Shown here: positions 45,853 to 55,023 of the stretch, in pieces | Position numbering within the stretch: position 1 is the stretch's first letter | Layout: the number at the start of each line of letters is the position of its first letter | NCBI GenBank assembly: GCA_040218535.1 | Contig: JAVJRG010000012.1 | Coordinates: 744,001 to 808,000 of the forward strand | DNA length: 64,000 nt | Direction: 5' to 3' | From: Lacipirellulaceae bacterium | GTDB taxonomy: Bacteria > Planctomycetota > Planctomycetia > Pirellulales > Lacipirellulaceae | The notes under the pieces: generated by a model | What the model saw: only the letters and a program-made list of their open reading frames with translations | Told to the model about the DNA's origin: nothing | Database searches by the model: none | Position numbers and translations under genes: made by a program

Positions 45853-48348
45853 TCAAAACTCCACCTTCACCTCAACCGGCTCACCAGCTGTCGCGTCGAC
45901 GGTGAAGGCATTCTCAGGTGTCGTGCTGTGATCGACGTTCGACTCGATTTTCTTCATCCCGCCACGATGACGAATCACAAGGGTTTGGTCTTTGTCGCTG
46001 GTTACGCGGGCGCGGACCCAGCGCTCGTCGAGGTTCCATTCCAGAGATTCAATCGTCGTTTGGCAGCGAGCTTTCACGCCGGTCAATTTTCCCTGGTTCA
46101 TAAACTCCGGTAGCGCGGGGAGAAGCTCAACAACACCGCTTGCGGTTTCGCCGTTGTAATCTGTGTCCGTGAAGACGATCGACTCGATCACTAAGCCTTG
46201 CAGGCAAAGAACCAAGTCGTAATTGAAAATCTTGTGCCCACGGTCATGGCTGCTGCTGAGGCCATCGTAGAAGTAACCGTTTTCGAGGAAGTACTTCAGC
46301 ACCTTACCGAACTCCTCGCCGTTTTTCAGACGCAGCCAACCGATCGCTTTTTGTAAACCGCCGTGGGCTTGGACGATCCCCTGGGGGCGCTTGCGGATTG
46401 CGTTGGCCAGCGCCGGCATAAAGTCGCGCGTGCCCGGATTCTCTGGGTTCACCTCGTAGGCGGGCCACAGTGGGTAGAGGTGGCTGAGGTGACGGTGGCC
46501 TGGGTTCTCGCCGTACGATTCCCAGGCCCATTCTTTGAAAACGCCGTCGTTGTTAACCAGATAGGGCGGCAACTTCGTGAGCATCTGCTGCCAACGCTTG
46601 GTTGACCCCGAGGGGGCGATCTCGAATTCCTTCTCCGCTTCGAGCAGCATCGTCAGTGCGTGTTTGCACGCAGCGATGTCCATCACTGAGTTGATAGCCG
46701 CCGAGGTGCGCGGTTTGATCCCTGCCCAAGCGTTCTCGGGAGAGTTCGAAGGGACGAAAACGTAGTTTCCCTGATCGTCAGTTCGCGTAAGGAAGTCTTC
46801 GTAGAAGTGGGCCTGCTCAACGAGCAGCGGGTGCAGCCGCTCACGCAAGAACTGTTTATCGCCGGTGATTTGGTAGTGTTCCCACAGCGGATAGAGCAGC
46901 CAGGGGCCTAATCCGGTTGCCGTGAAATGGGCGTGGTAAGGGCCGCAGTGGATGGGGATGGCGTACTCACCATCGATGCGCACCGGGCCGAGGATGCCGC
47001 GGCAGCCGTAGTAGTTCTTCGCCGCCTCGCGCCATTGCGGAAGCGTTCGTTCGAGAATGGCGAAATAGCCTTCCATGCACTCGGGCAGGTCGGCGATATT
47101 CCCGCCGAAGACGGCCATGTTCACGTTCGAGTCGCACGTATAATCGCCCGCCCAGGCGGCCGTCCAACTTCCGCTGAACATGCCCGAGAGCCGCGGGGCG
47201 TAGTCCTTTCCTGAAGAACTGAGGAACAGATAACGGCTGGTCGCGAACAAGCGTTCGAGCAATGCCAGATTAACGGATTCGCGATTCTTAGATTCTGCGG
47301 TGAGCAGTTCGGTGTTGGTCTTCCCCTCACCCTGCCCTCTCCCCAAAGAGGCGAGGGTTTTTTCTCCGAGGGTGAGCGTCACGCGATCGTAGATCGGCTT
47401 GTGAATCTTGGTGTGGCGGTCGAGAAGGGATTGGTAGTCAGGCTTAATCTCAGAAAGTTCTATTTGAAGTTTCTTCTTGTCCCATTCATGCAAATCGTTA
47501 CGGTAGCGCTCAAGTTTGGTTAGGAGAAGAATTGAATCAGCATCTACGATGCGAATCGTCTCGCCTTCGATAAAAACTTTTCCACCGTCGACGATAACTT
47601 TAGTGACGCCTTCGTATCCAGCCTGCTTGCTATTCTTCTTAGGGTACTTCGCTCGAAAGTTGATAAGGGCACCATCGGGAACTCTTTCGACGAGGGTCTT
47701 CGTTTCGACATTCTTTGGCGCGCGCGATGGCAACTCAGCTGAGAGCGTACAAGTTAGCTTCACATGCTCAAGCGGATTCAGATCGGTGATGAGAACATTA
47801 TCGGCACGCGAAGCAAAACTTCGCATCCCCCAACTGCCTTGATCGTGCGACCACCAATTGAAAACTTCACCCGTCCCGTAGACTGTTTTCCGATGGTACT
47901 GGGTTGGCTCTTCAGCGCCGGGAATATCGACCACCAATTGATACCCCGCGTGAAACGGTTGCGAGCTGACCATGCCGTAGTACGGTTTATGGACGACTGG
48001 CAAGCCGCGGCGGCGGAGCAGCTCGTCGTGGAATTCTTGGTACGCCGGCCCGATGTTGCCAGCGAGCATCCCGTCGCGGAGCTCGTCGAGTTGGTCCGTC
48101 ATATCCGGTACGGGAAACGCCGCTCCGTTGGGCACTAGGAACTTGTGTGAATTGAACACGATCACCTGCCGCTCCGGCGGGCCGTAGTGCAACGAGCCGA
48201 TGAGTCCGTTGCCGGTGACCATGCCGTCTTCCCACTTGAGGGCGGGCTGCTTGGAGAAGCTGGTTTGTACGCCACTGTCAGATAAACGTTGGGCGTGTGC
48301 AAGTTGGGGGATCAGTGCGAAGCCAAGTAACAACCAGGAGCGAAGCAT
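45853..48348 (-). CDS. Secreted glycoside hydrolase family 95-like enzyme
   Basis: An 831-residue exported enzyme. The Met at 48348 gives a signal peptide (MLRSWLLLGFALIPQLAHA); a longer start at 48408 is in frame. The layout matches GH95 (alpha-L-fucosidases and alpha-L-galactosidases): an N-terminal beta-rich domain with GMVTGNGLIGSLHYGPPER, then the (alpha/alpha)6 barrel with NVNMAVFGGNIADLPECMEGYF, HCGPYHAHFTATGLGPWLL and GHRHLSHLYPLWPAYEV, and a C-terminal beta domain. Catalytic residues were not assigned. It probably removes fucose or galactose from algal or host glycans. It ends 16 bp from REP pair P3 and is upstream of the restriction-modification gene on the same strand. Confidence 0.85.
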   Translation of the reverse strand: MLRSWLLLGFALIPQLAHAQRLSDSGVQTSFSKQPALKWEDGMVTGNGLIGSLHYGPPERQVIVFNSHKFLVPNGAAFPVPDMTDQLDELRDGMLAGNIGPAYQEFHDELLRRRGLPVVHKPYYGMVSSQPFHAGYQLVVDIPGAEEPTQYHRKTVYGTGEVFNWWSHDQGSWGMRSFASRADNVLITDLNPLEHVKLTCTLSAELPSRAPKNVETKTLVERVPDGALINFRAKYPKKNSKQAGYEGVTKVIVDGGKVFIEGETIRIVDADSILLLTKLERYRNDLHEWDKKKLQIELSEIKPDYQSLLDRHTKIHKPIYDRVTLTLGEKTLASLGRGQGEGKTNTELLTAESKNRESVNLALLERLFATSRYLFLSSSGKDYAPRLSGMFSGSWTAAWAGDYTCDSNVNMAVFGGNIADLPECMEGYFAILERTLPQWREAAKNYYGCRGILGPVRIDGEYAIPIHCGPYHAHFTATGLGPWLLYPLWEHYQITGDKQFLRERLHPLLVEQAHFYEDFLTRTDDQGNYVFVPSNSPENAWAGIKPRTSAAINSVMDIAACKHALTMLLEAEKEFEIAPSGSTKRWQQMLTKLPPYLVNNDGVFKEWAWESYGENPGHRHLSHLYPLWPAYEVNPENPGTRDFMPALANAIRKRPQGIVQAHGGLQKAIGWLRLKNGEEFGKVLKYFLENGYFYDGLSSSHDRGHKIFNYDLVLCLQGLVIESIVFTDTDYNGETASGVVELLPALPEFMNQGKLTGVKARCQTTIESLEWNLDERWVRARVTSDKDQTLVIRHRGGMKKIESNVDHSTTPENAFTVDATAGEPVEVKVEF

Positions 48349-48430
48349 TTCAGTGAGATGGTAATAGGCAAAAGAGAATGAGAGTTGTGACGAGGAGTTA
48401 TTGTACAAGAACTCTCGTTAGGACATGATT

Positions 48431-48533
48431 TTCGTCAACGAATTTCACGAATCACACGAATATTTGTAGAAACGCCAGATGTGGCCCAAACGCGGTTTTC
48501 TATTCGTGAAATTCGTGTGATTCGTTGACGAAA
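48431..48533. repeat. Hairpin element B, copy 1
   Basis: A unit of about 100 bp whose ends are TTTCGTCAACGAATTTCACG and the opposite-strand equivalent ATTCGTGTGATTCGTTGACG. The outer 15 bp pair exactly, while the inner heptads TTCACGAAT and CACACGAAT appear in opposite order in the two arms. It is nearly identical to 49255-49356. Confidence 0.9.
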
Positions 48534-48582
48534 AAGAAGACCTAGAGACCACAGTAATCCCTGCCTTACCTTGCGGTGGGGT

Positions 48583-49116
48583 TTACCTGGCCTTTGGCAT
48601 CTTGCGATCTGACAACACGTAACGACGGATGAACAAGGCGAGCGTCAAGACGCTGCCGTAGAACAGAGACTCGACCAGGGCGACACGGATATTATGCCAG
48701 CTCCATAAGTCGCTCAAATCGAGGTGCGAAAACCACGGAATCGTCAACGCAAGACGCGCATCGCTGTAGGGCCAGAACATGGCAAGGCCTTTGCCGTGGT
48801 TATAGAACATGTCGAGCAAAAGATGGCTGCCCCAGGCAATCACTCCTGCGGTGATCATTCTGCCGGGAAAAGAAACGCGACGTCGGAGTGCGAAGTACGC
48901 CATCGCAGCTGCAACGACACAACCGACCGCGGTAGAAAACAGGCTATGGCTGATGTCGTAACGCTGGTGACCCCAGCAAGGAAAAGGCAAATCGGGCGTG
49001 TTGGCCAACAACACGAAAACACAGGCTGAGATCGTTTTCGATTTGGTTGACCACTCAGGCGGAATCACCAGCGCCCCAAGGGCGAGACCTGTAAGCGAGT
49101 GACCGACGGGCGACAT
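48583..49116 (-). CDS. Membrane-bound metal-dependent hydrolase-like protein (DUF457/YdjM type)
   Basis: A 177-residue protein with four or so hydrophobic helices. The conserved polar points of the family are visible: GHSLTG at the N terminus, LLANTPDLPF, DISHSLFSTA and AWGSHLLLDMFYNHGKG. Those Asp and His residues are thought to bind metal. Relatives include E. coli YdjM, an LexA-regulated inner-membrane protein of unclear function. The gene is bracketed by the two B hairpin elements (48431-48533 and 49255-49356) and a single CTAG-type repeat. Confidence 0.85.
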   Translation of the reverse strand: MSPVGHSLTGLALGALVIPPEWSTKSKTISACVFVLLANTPDLPFPCWGHQRYDISHSLFSTAVGCVVAAAMAYFALRRRVSFPGRMITAGVIAWGSHLLLDMFYNHGKGLAMFWPYSDARLALTIPWFSHLDLSDLWSWHNIRVALVESLFYGSVLTLALFIRRYVLSDRKMPKAR

Positions 49117-49192
49117 GGACTTGGTTCTGGATGAGGGAACGAAAAGTTTTTTACGACTCCCTTGTCTAACTTGTTCGCCACTACCTCGACTT

Positions 49193-49220
49193 CCCTAGCC
49201 CCTAGCGCAAGCTAGGGGTT
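49193..49220. repeat. Single CTAG-type REP hairpin
   Basis: One copy of CTAG, CCCCTAGC, GCAA, GCTAGGGG, TT, unpaired, in the gap between two divergent genes. Confidence 0.93.
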
Positions 49221-49254
49221 TGGAAGCGTCGGACGAAAATGACTCGACTATTTC

Positions 49255-49356
49255 TGTCAACGAATTTCACGAATCACACGAATATTAGTTGTAACGCTGG
49301 ATGTGGCTTTAGCGTGGTTTCCTATTCGTGAAATTCGTGTGATTCGTTGACAAAAA
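49255..49356. repeat. Hairpin element B, copy 2
   Basis: A direct second copy of the 48431-48533 element with scattered point differences in its centre. It ends 29 bases before the SGNH hydrolase start and probably overlaps its promoter or leader. Confidence 0.9.
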
Positions 49357-49384
49357 TGCAGCGGGGATTGCTAAAGTAGTGAGC

Positions 49385-50383
49385 ATGAAAACTTACGCTT
49401 CTGCTTTTTCGTTCGTTGCTGCTTACTGCCTCGCGTTTTGTGCAAACACATTTGCCGAGGAAACGTCTGCTCCCTGCAGTGTCGAGTGGACAGGTCGCCG
49501 GGTCGTTTTCTTGGGCGACTCGATCACGAACGACGGTACCTACATTGCGCATTTAGAAACGGCTCTGCGGATTGCTGATCCGGACGCCGAAGTTGATTTC
49601 ATCAATTTGGGCCTTTCAAGCGAAACCGTCAGCGGGCTTTCAGAACCGGCCCACGCTTTCCCGCGGCCCGACTTGCATGAGCGGCTGGACCGTGTTTTGG
49701 AAAAAGCGGAACCGAAGCTGGTCGTCGCCTGCTACGGTATCAACGATGCGATTTACTATCCGTTCTCTAAGCAGCGCTTCACGGCTTACAATGACGGCGT
49801 GAAGCGGCTTATCAAGAAATGCGATGAAGCCAAAGTCAAGCTGGTCCTACTGACGCCGCTGCCCTTCGATCCCTTGCCCGGCAAAAAGGCGGGCACGTTA
49901 TTGCCAGCGGGCGAGAAGGAATACTCCTGGAAGAACATCTACAAGAACTATGACGAAGTCATGCAGAAGTACGCCGCATGGCTAGTGGAGCTTCGCGAGC
50001 CAACAGTCACTGATCAAGCCAAACTGGTAGCCTGCGTGATCGACCTCCATACGCCCGTCAACAATTTTCTCCAAGAGAAACGCCAGGAGTTGCCTGACTA
50101 TTCCTTGAGCAAGGATGGCGTGCACATCAACAGTGACGGGCACCAATTGATGGCTCAGATCATCGCGAGGGCGACCGGCATAGAGCCGCGAGGCGTCAGC
50201 CCGCGGGTTGCCGAGAGGAAGGCTGAAATCTACGAGTTGGTGAAGCAGCGGCAAGACCTACTGCACGACGCTTGGCTCAGTCATGTGGGCCACAAACGGC
50301 CAGGCGTGAAGCCGGGGTTGGATCTGAAAATAGCCAATAACATGGCCGATAACTTGCTGAAAATGATCAAATTAGTGCAGTAG
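49385..50383 (+). CDS. Secreted SGNH/GDSL-type hydrolase
   Basis: A 332-residue exported esterase-like protein. The ATG at 49385 gives MKTYASAFSFVAAYCLAFC, cut after TFAEE; a GTG at 49379 adds two residues. SGNH blocks are visible: VVFLGDSITNDGTY (Ser), the Gly in LGLSSETVSG, the Asn in CYGINDAIYYP and the catalytic dyad DGVHINSDGHQLMAQI. Such enzymes deacetylate carbohydrates or act on esters; the substrate is unknown. The gene starts 29 bases after a B hairpin element, divergent from the membrane hydrolase. Confidence 0.88.
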   Translation: MKTYASAFSFVAAYCLAFCANTFAEETSAPCSVEWTGRRVVFLGDSITNDGTYIAHLETALRIADPDAEVDFINLGLSSETVSGLSEPAHAFPRPDLHERLDRVLEKAEPKLVVACYGINDAIYYPFSKQRFTAYNDGVKRLIKKCDEAKVKLVLLTPLPFDPLPGKKAGTLLPAGEKEYSWKNIYKNYDEVMQKYAAWLVELREPTVTDQAKLVACVIDLHTPVNNFLQEKRQELPDYSLSKDGVHINSDGHQLMAQIIARATGIEPRGVSPRVAERKAEIYELVKQRQDLLHDAWLSHVGHKRPGVKPGLDLKIANNMADNLLKMIKLVQ

Positions 50384-50746
50384 GGCACCTGCGGTTGCAT
50401 GCAATAGCTTTGCCGGCTGACCTTGCGACTGCCTATAATAAGGCAGCACTTCTGGGCCAGAGTGTGCTTCGTGGGGATCTTTTCAGACCAATTTTCACCT
50501 GAATTATCACAAGTTCGGTCATTTTTATCGTCCACTGTACATAAGTCCTTACAGGACAATGTTCTGCACCAGTCTATTTGAAGAGCAGAGTCCTAGTCTC
50601 ATATTGCCCAGATTCTTATTTCAACGACTTATCAGCTTGCAGAGATAGAACTGCCGCTGGCCATCGAGTGCCCCGGAACGCACTGGATTTCCTGCAGCCT
50701 GAGGGTGGTTATTCCATCGCAGGTTTGAAACCTTGGAGATGAAATC
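50384..50746. other. 363-bp gap before the DUF1559 gene
   Basis: It contains a weak 6-bp-stem hairpin CTGCCT-ATAATA-AGGCAG at 50429-50446 and otherwise AT-balanced sequence with no recognised gene. A possible ribosome site GGAGATGAAATC lies just before the start at 50747. Confidence 0.5.
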
Positions 50747-51811
50747 ATGAAGACTCGCTTATCCCTTAGCTCTGAATCACGTCGAAACGGCGGCTTCACC
50801 CTCGTTGAGCTGCTCGTCGTGATCGCAATTATTGGCGTTTTGGTGGGGCTATTGCTGCCAGCGGTTCAGGCGGCTCGCGAAGCGGCTCGGCGGACGCAAT
50901 GTCAGAACCACTTGAAACAGATCGGATTAGCGGCTCTTACTTTTGAGTCCAATAACGGTGAATACCCGACATTGGGCGACTGCGGTTGGTCGAGTTGGTT
51001 CGCTCAGTACGACCCCAAAGATAGAAACTACCCGCACGAAAACTGGGGCTGGGCCTATCAGATACTTCCCCAGCTCGAACAGCAGAGCCTCTATGATCTC
51101 AGATCTACCCAGGGTTTGGCGATGGCAAGTGAGGCGGGCGGGTCACCTGTCCCCACCTACCATTGTCCTTCACGGGGCGAAATCGGAACGACCACGGATT
51201 CCACCGGAACCAGCCGCTTCGAAATGGACTATGCTGCTGCTCGTGTTGCTCACATGGCTGAAGAACCGCCGTACTCGGGCACGGATATGTGGTGGCAGCA
51301 TATGCATACTTCACCGCCCAATGTAGGTGCTCTTGAGGGTTATATATGGAGTGCAATGATCACGAAGAAAGCCCACGCTGAGTATAGTGGTACCACGCTA
51401 AAGACCAATCACAAGTTTATCACAGTAAAAAATGTCCCCGACGGCACAACCAATTCGATCATGTTCGGCGAGAAATCGAAAGGAACTGAAAGATATCAAG
51501 CGGTTGTTACGAACTGGTGGGACATCTTGGGCATCGGAGATGGCTACTACGCGTGTGCGACACACGGTGCGCTCCGCTCTGCCACACCCAGGATTTGGGG
51601 AGATAGTTCGGCATCAACCGTCTGGCAAGATAACGAGCGCCGCGCCACCAACCAGCGTGAAGACAAGTTTGGTAGTGCACACGCAGGCATCTTTCTTGCT
51701 GTGATGGGTGACGGTTCAGTTCAAGCTATTGGTGATGATGTCACAGCGCTGGTCCTTGATCAATTGATCGACATCAATGACGGAGCCGTCGTAAGCCTTG
51801 AAGATCTCTAA
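50747..51811 (+). CDS. DUF1559 pseudopilin-like surface protein
   Basis: A 354-residue protein of the planctomycete DUF1559 family. The N terminus has a type IV/type II pilin-like processing site, GGFTLVELLVVIAIIGVLVG, followed by LLPAVQAAREAARRTQCQNHLKQ; the leader is cut after the Gly and the Phe is methylated in the family. The C-terminal domain has GTTNSIMFGEKSKGTE and a final HAGIFLAVMGDGSVQAIGDD, the family's signature. These are probably surface or secretion-system fibre subunits. It is followed 61 bp downstream by a lipoprotein gene, probably one unit. Confidence 0.92.
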   Translation: MKTRLSLSSESRRNGGFTLVELLVVIAIIGVLVGLLLPAVQAAREAARRTQCQNHLKQIGLAALTFESNNGEYPTLGDCGWSSWFAQYDPKDRNYPHENWGWAYQILPQLEQQSLYDLRSTQGLAMASEAGGSPVPTYHCPSRGEIGTTTDSTGTSRFEMDYAAARVAHMAEEPPYSGTDMWWQHMHTSPPNVGALEGYIWSAMITKKAHAEYSGTTLKTNHKFITVKNVPDGTTNSIMFGEKSKGTERYQAVVTNWWDILGIGDGYYACATHGALRSATPRIWGDSSASTVWQDNERRATNQREDKFGSAHAGIFLAVMGDGSVQAIGDDVTALVLDQLIDINDGAVVSLEDL

Positions 51812-51872
51812 GGGTTTGCCTAACCTCAGATTTGTTGAGCAGGGTCCTCTCCTCTTCGCTAGGTTTCTAAAG

Positions 51873-52385
51873 ATGCAGAAATACCGAGTCGCAGCCATCC
51901 ATAGCTGTTTTGCGTTCCTGATTTCAGCCGTAGTAGTAGCCTTGCCAGGGTGCGGCGATCCGATTGTTGATGGTGTTGCAGCCATGAATAAGACCAAGCT
52001 GCAGCAGCTCTACAATTGCTACAAGCTCTACTCCAACAACCACGGCTATCAAGGGCCGGTCGATAAGGAGACGCTGACGACTTTCTTGCTTCAGGATCAA
52101 TTCAAAACGAACCTAAAACGGATGCAAATTGACCGCGAGAATCTTGATGCCCTATTCCTCAACGATCGCGACGGCAAACCTTTCAAGGTGCGCTGGGCGG
52201 TCAATGGCTTCGGTGACAAGGCCGTGATCTTCGAAGAGGAAGGCGTCAACGGGATGCGGTGGGTAGCCCTGCAAGAAGCCCGTGAGGTAGACGCCAAAGA
52301 GTACGAGGCGCTGTGGACGGGCAAGCAGAAGGTTGAGACCGTGCTGCCTTCGCAAGAGGCCGGGCCGGAAGACGCGGGGCCTTGA
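51873..52385 (+). CDS. Putative lipoprotein downstream of the DUF1559 gene
   Basis: A 170-residue protein starting at ATG 51873 (MQKYRVAAIHSCFAFLI). The hydrophobic N terminus ends in a lipobox-like VVALPGCGDP, so the Cys at about residue 30 would be acylated. The remainder is soluble, with KTKLQQLYNCYKLYSNNHGYQ, IDRENLDALFLNDRDGKPF and FGDKAVIFEEEGVNGMRWV. This pattern of DUF1559-partner lipoproteins is common in planctomycetes as far as I know. The function is unknown; it is probably co-expressed with the pseudopilin-like gene. Confidence 0.8.
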   Translation: MQKYRVAAIHSCFAFLISAVVVALPGCGDPIVDGVAAMNKTKLQQLYNCYKLYSNNHGYQGPVDKETLTTFLLQDQFKTNLKRMQIDRENLDALFLNDRDGKPFKVRWAVNGFGDKAVIFEEEGVNGMRWVALQEAREVDAKEYEALWTGKQKVETVLPSQEAGPEDAGP

Positions 52386-52704
52386 TTCGTTCCGAAGCCC
52401 GGTTTGCTGACTCAGATAGCCTTTGGTAAGTGGCTCTACAAGCGGTTTGCCGCACGGAATGGAGCGTCTTAAGAGATTCCCCTGTCGTGAGTTAGGGGAA
52501 ATCAACCGTTCTCATAGTCTGGCAATGAAGAGAATCCACCGATTCTTGTAGATTTCTAGGCCTAACGGCCTGTCGAATCACATAAGTTCATTGTGCGATT
52601 GAGTACAATATGGAGCAATGGGTTCATGTACGCCGGATAACGCGTACGACTTATCGAATTTCCACAACTTGTCTTTTTACTGTTTTTCGAGGGGAGAAGT
52701 TCTA
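52386..52704. other. 319-bp gap before the first PEP-CTERM paralogue
   Basis: It holds a weak hairpin GATTCCCCT / AGGGGAAATC near 52475-52503 and a purine-rich GAGGGGAGAAGTTCTA just before the start at 52705, a ribosome site. No gene was recognised. Confidence 0.5.
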
Positions 52705-53649
52705 ATGAGGCGTTCTATAGTGACTTTCTTGGTTGCCGTTCTGGCGACCGCCTTCGGCACCGCTGCGTCGGCTGCCGTCATTTATGAGACCGACTTCGTC
52801 ACGAAGTTTGATGGCAGCGGCATGTTCAACGCCGCCAACTTGCAGTTCCAGGATGGGTGGCTGGGTCAAAACTTCACAACCGTCGACCCAAGCGGATCAG
52901 GCACTGCTAACACCCCTTCCACCACTGCTTTCCCGCGGAACCTGAACAATCGCGGTGCGCAAGGCAACAACGCCGGTGGTCCTGGTGGTCCTGGCGAGCT
53001 TGCCGGTCCTGGTTTCAACGTGGGCGACAAGGTTCGCGTCTCAGCGGAATACCAATTTGAGCTTTCTGGTCGCATCAACGTACCGCTTGGGCAGATCGGT
53101 GTCCGCCATAACTTTGTCAATGGTGGATTCAATGCCTCACCGGTCATCGGCATGCAATTGTTTTATAGTGAGTTCCAATCCTCGAGCGGTGGCGCTCTTA
53201 AACTCTTCGGCGACCTGGGCCGCAATGGTTTTTCTGGTGCCGATAACGCTTTCGCGTTGATTGCTTCGGGTTTGGATATCGGTCTTGATCCGGATGGAGT
53301 CGCCGGCCCTGCTGACTTGGTTTCTGATGTACTCGCCGTAAGCATCGAAATGACTTACTTGGGCGCTGACCAATGGCAGACATCCGATTTGACGTTGGCC
53401 AATTCAACGACTGCCACACCCCTGCTGAGTGCAGCCGCTGACAAGCCCGCCATCTTGGGCGAGATTCAGACCGTTCCTTCTGGAAACGATCTATTCGCTG
53501 GCATTCAGTGGATGCGTAACGCGACCCCGAATGTGTCGGTCGACTCGTTCAAGTACGAGTTCTTTGCGATTCCAGAGCCAGCTTCTTTTATCTTGTTCGG
53601 ATTAGGTGCTTGCGGACTCATCGGCGCGCGCCGCCGCGATGGCAAGTAG
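52705..53649 (+). CDS. PEP-CTERM surface protein (paralogue 1)
   Basis: A 314-residue exported protein with signal peptide (MRRSIVTFLVAVLATAFGTA, then SAAVIYETDF). The ATG at 52705 is preceded by GGGGAGAAG. The body is beta-rich with a Gly-, Asn-rich part (NNAGGPGGPG) and the segments GQIGVRHNFVNGGFNAS and LKLFGDLGRNGFSGADNAFAL. It ends FFAIPEPASFILFGLGACGLI plus basic residues, a PEP-CTERM tail. No enzyme motif is seen. It is clearly related in sequence to the next gene. Confidence 0.85.
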   Translation: MRRSIVTFLVAVLATAFGTAASAAVIYETDFVTKFDGSGMFNAANLQFQDGWLGQNFTTVDPSGSGTANTPSTTAFPRNLNNRGAQGNNAGGPGGPGELAGPGFNVGDKVRVSAEYQFELSGRINVPLGQIGVRHNFVNGGFNASPVIGMQLFYSEFQSSSGGALKLFGDLGRNGFSGADNAFALIASGLDIGLDPDGVAGPADLVSDVLAVSIEMTYLGADQWQTSDLTLANSTTATPLLSAAADKPAILGEIQTVPSGNDLFAGIQWMRNATPNVSVDSFKYEFFAIPEPASFILFGLGACGLIGARRRDGK

Positions 53650-53664
53650 CAATAGAAGCAACAC

Positions 53665-53703
53665 CACGCGGCAGTCGGGGTCTGTTCGACTGCCGCGTGT
53701 TTT
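53665..53703 (+). terminator. Rho-independent-like terminator
   Basis: Stem CACGCGGCAGTCG with exact complement CGACTGCCGCGTG around a 9-nt loop, followed by TTTT, 16 bases after the stop of the first paralogue. Confidence 0.85.
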
Positions 53704-53764
53704 GCAGACAAATAAGTTTGGGGCAATTTACCGATTTACTACTGAAACTGCGCGGAGCAGATTG

Positions 53765-54919
53765 ATGAAAACGATGATCTTAAGAACATTGAGCCTCGTA
53801 CTCGGACTGGCAGCAACCGCTAGCCTAGCCACAGCACAAATTACGACAACTATTATCGACACCGATTTTTCAGCAGCCGAAGGCTATGTTGATGGGGAGC
53901 TACGTACTTTCGGGACAGTCAATCCCAATGGGGGAGATCCCGGTGTGTGGCTCGGCCAAACTGGTCCAATGGTCGATACCAGCGGCACAGGTACCGTTTC
54001 TATCAGCGGTGCTTTCCGACGTAACATTTGGAACATGGGTGCCCTCGGTGGCCAAGCAGGCGGTACCGGCGACACTGAAGGTGGCGGCGCGTCACACCCC
54101 ACCCCAGCCGGATTTGGCATTGGTGACACCTTGCGTCTTGAGCAAACGTACTCCTTTGAGTTGCTCAGTGGTGCCGCAAACGTTGGACTGCTCGACACTG
54201 GCGTGCGATCGAACTTTGTCCTTGGCAGCTTCGAGGCAGCACCAAGCTTGGGAATCAAACTCTCTTACAGTGAGTTCGAAGATGGCGCTTTGAAAATCTT
54301 TACCGATCTCACACGTAATGAGAATAGCGGAGCGGATAATCCCTTCGCTTTGTTCATTGAGCCCGTGGATATCGGAGTCGATAATGGTTGGAACCCTGCG
54401 ACTATGATGAAGGATCTGCCGACAGATTTGGTTTCCGACACGATCAAGGTCACATGGGAAGCGGTCTACGATGGTGCCGACACTTGGACTAGCACCGAAT
54501 TGATCGTCGAGAACGTTGACACTGCTACGGTACTCGCGACTGCCAGTGTCGATGATCCTGACGCTTTGGAGACTGTCACCGTGGCCGGTTCCGGTTCAGA
54601 AGCATTTCCCTCCTTCCGTCTCATGCGAAATGGTGGGCTTGATGCGGGCCCTATCGGCACATCGGATTCGTTTAGCGTTGCTTTCACGGATGCTGATGCT
54701 TCGAGCCCCGATGGCGACTTCGATGGGGACCTTGATGTCGATGGTGCAGACTTCCTGGAGTACCAACGTGACACGAATCTGACGATCGCTGATCTCGCTG
54801 ATTGGAACGCCAACTACGGCGGCGGCGCCCCTGCTGTCGGTGCCGTTCCTGAGCCTAGTGCCTTGTGCCTGCTAGGATTGGCCGCAATGGGCCTGACTGG
54901 AATGCGTAAGCGCAGCTAA
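53765..54919 (+). CDS. PEP-CTERM surface protein (paralogue 2) with dockerin-like segment
   Basis: A 384-residue exported protein from the ATG at 53765 (MKTMILRTLSLVLGLAATAS). Its core parallels paralogue 1: TDFSAAEGYVDGEL, VGLLDTGVRSNFVLGSFEAAPSLG and LKIFTDLTRNENSGADNPFAL. It adds a C-terminal calcium-loop segment (DGDFDGDLDVDGADFLEYQR, then IADLADWNANYGG) and ends in PEPSALCLLGLAAMGLTGM plus KRS. Probably a tandem duplication followed by gain of a dockerin-like module. No enzymatic motif is recognised. Confidence 0.85.
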   Translation: MKTMILRTLSLVLGLAATASLATAQITTTIIDTDFSAAEGYVDGELRTFGTVNPNGGDPGVWLGQTGPMVDTSGTGTVSISGAFRRNIWNMGALGGQAGGTGDTEGGGASHPTPAGFGIGDTLRLEQTYSFELLSGAANVGLLDTGVRSNFVLGSFEAAPSLGIKLSYSEFEDGALKIFTDLTRNENSGADNPFALFIEPVDIGVDNGWNPATMMKDLPTDLVSDTIKVTWEAVYDGADTWTSTELIVENVDTATVLATASVDDPDALETVTVAGSGSEAFPSFRLMRNGGLDAGPIGTSDSFSVAFTDADASSPDGDFDGDLDVDGADFLEYQRDTNLTIADLADWNANYGGGAPAVGAVPEPSALCLLGLAAMGLTGMRKRS

Positions 54920-54948
54920 CCCCGTTGGGTTATCGGAGAGTAAAGTTA

Positions 54949-54984
54949 CCCGTCGGTCGCCCGGGGCAGCGACCGACGGGTTTT
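54949..54984 (+). terminator. Rho-independent-like terminator
   Basis: A perfect 12-bp stem CCCGTCGGTCGC / GCGACCGACGGG around an 8-nt loop, followed by TTTTC. Located 30 bases after the stop codon. Confidence 0.9.
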
Positions 54985-55023
54985 CTTGTTTGCTAACACT
55001 GAGTCTGGAACAGAGGCAGAGCT

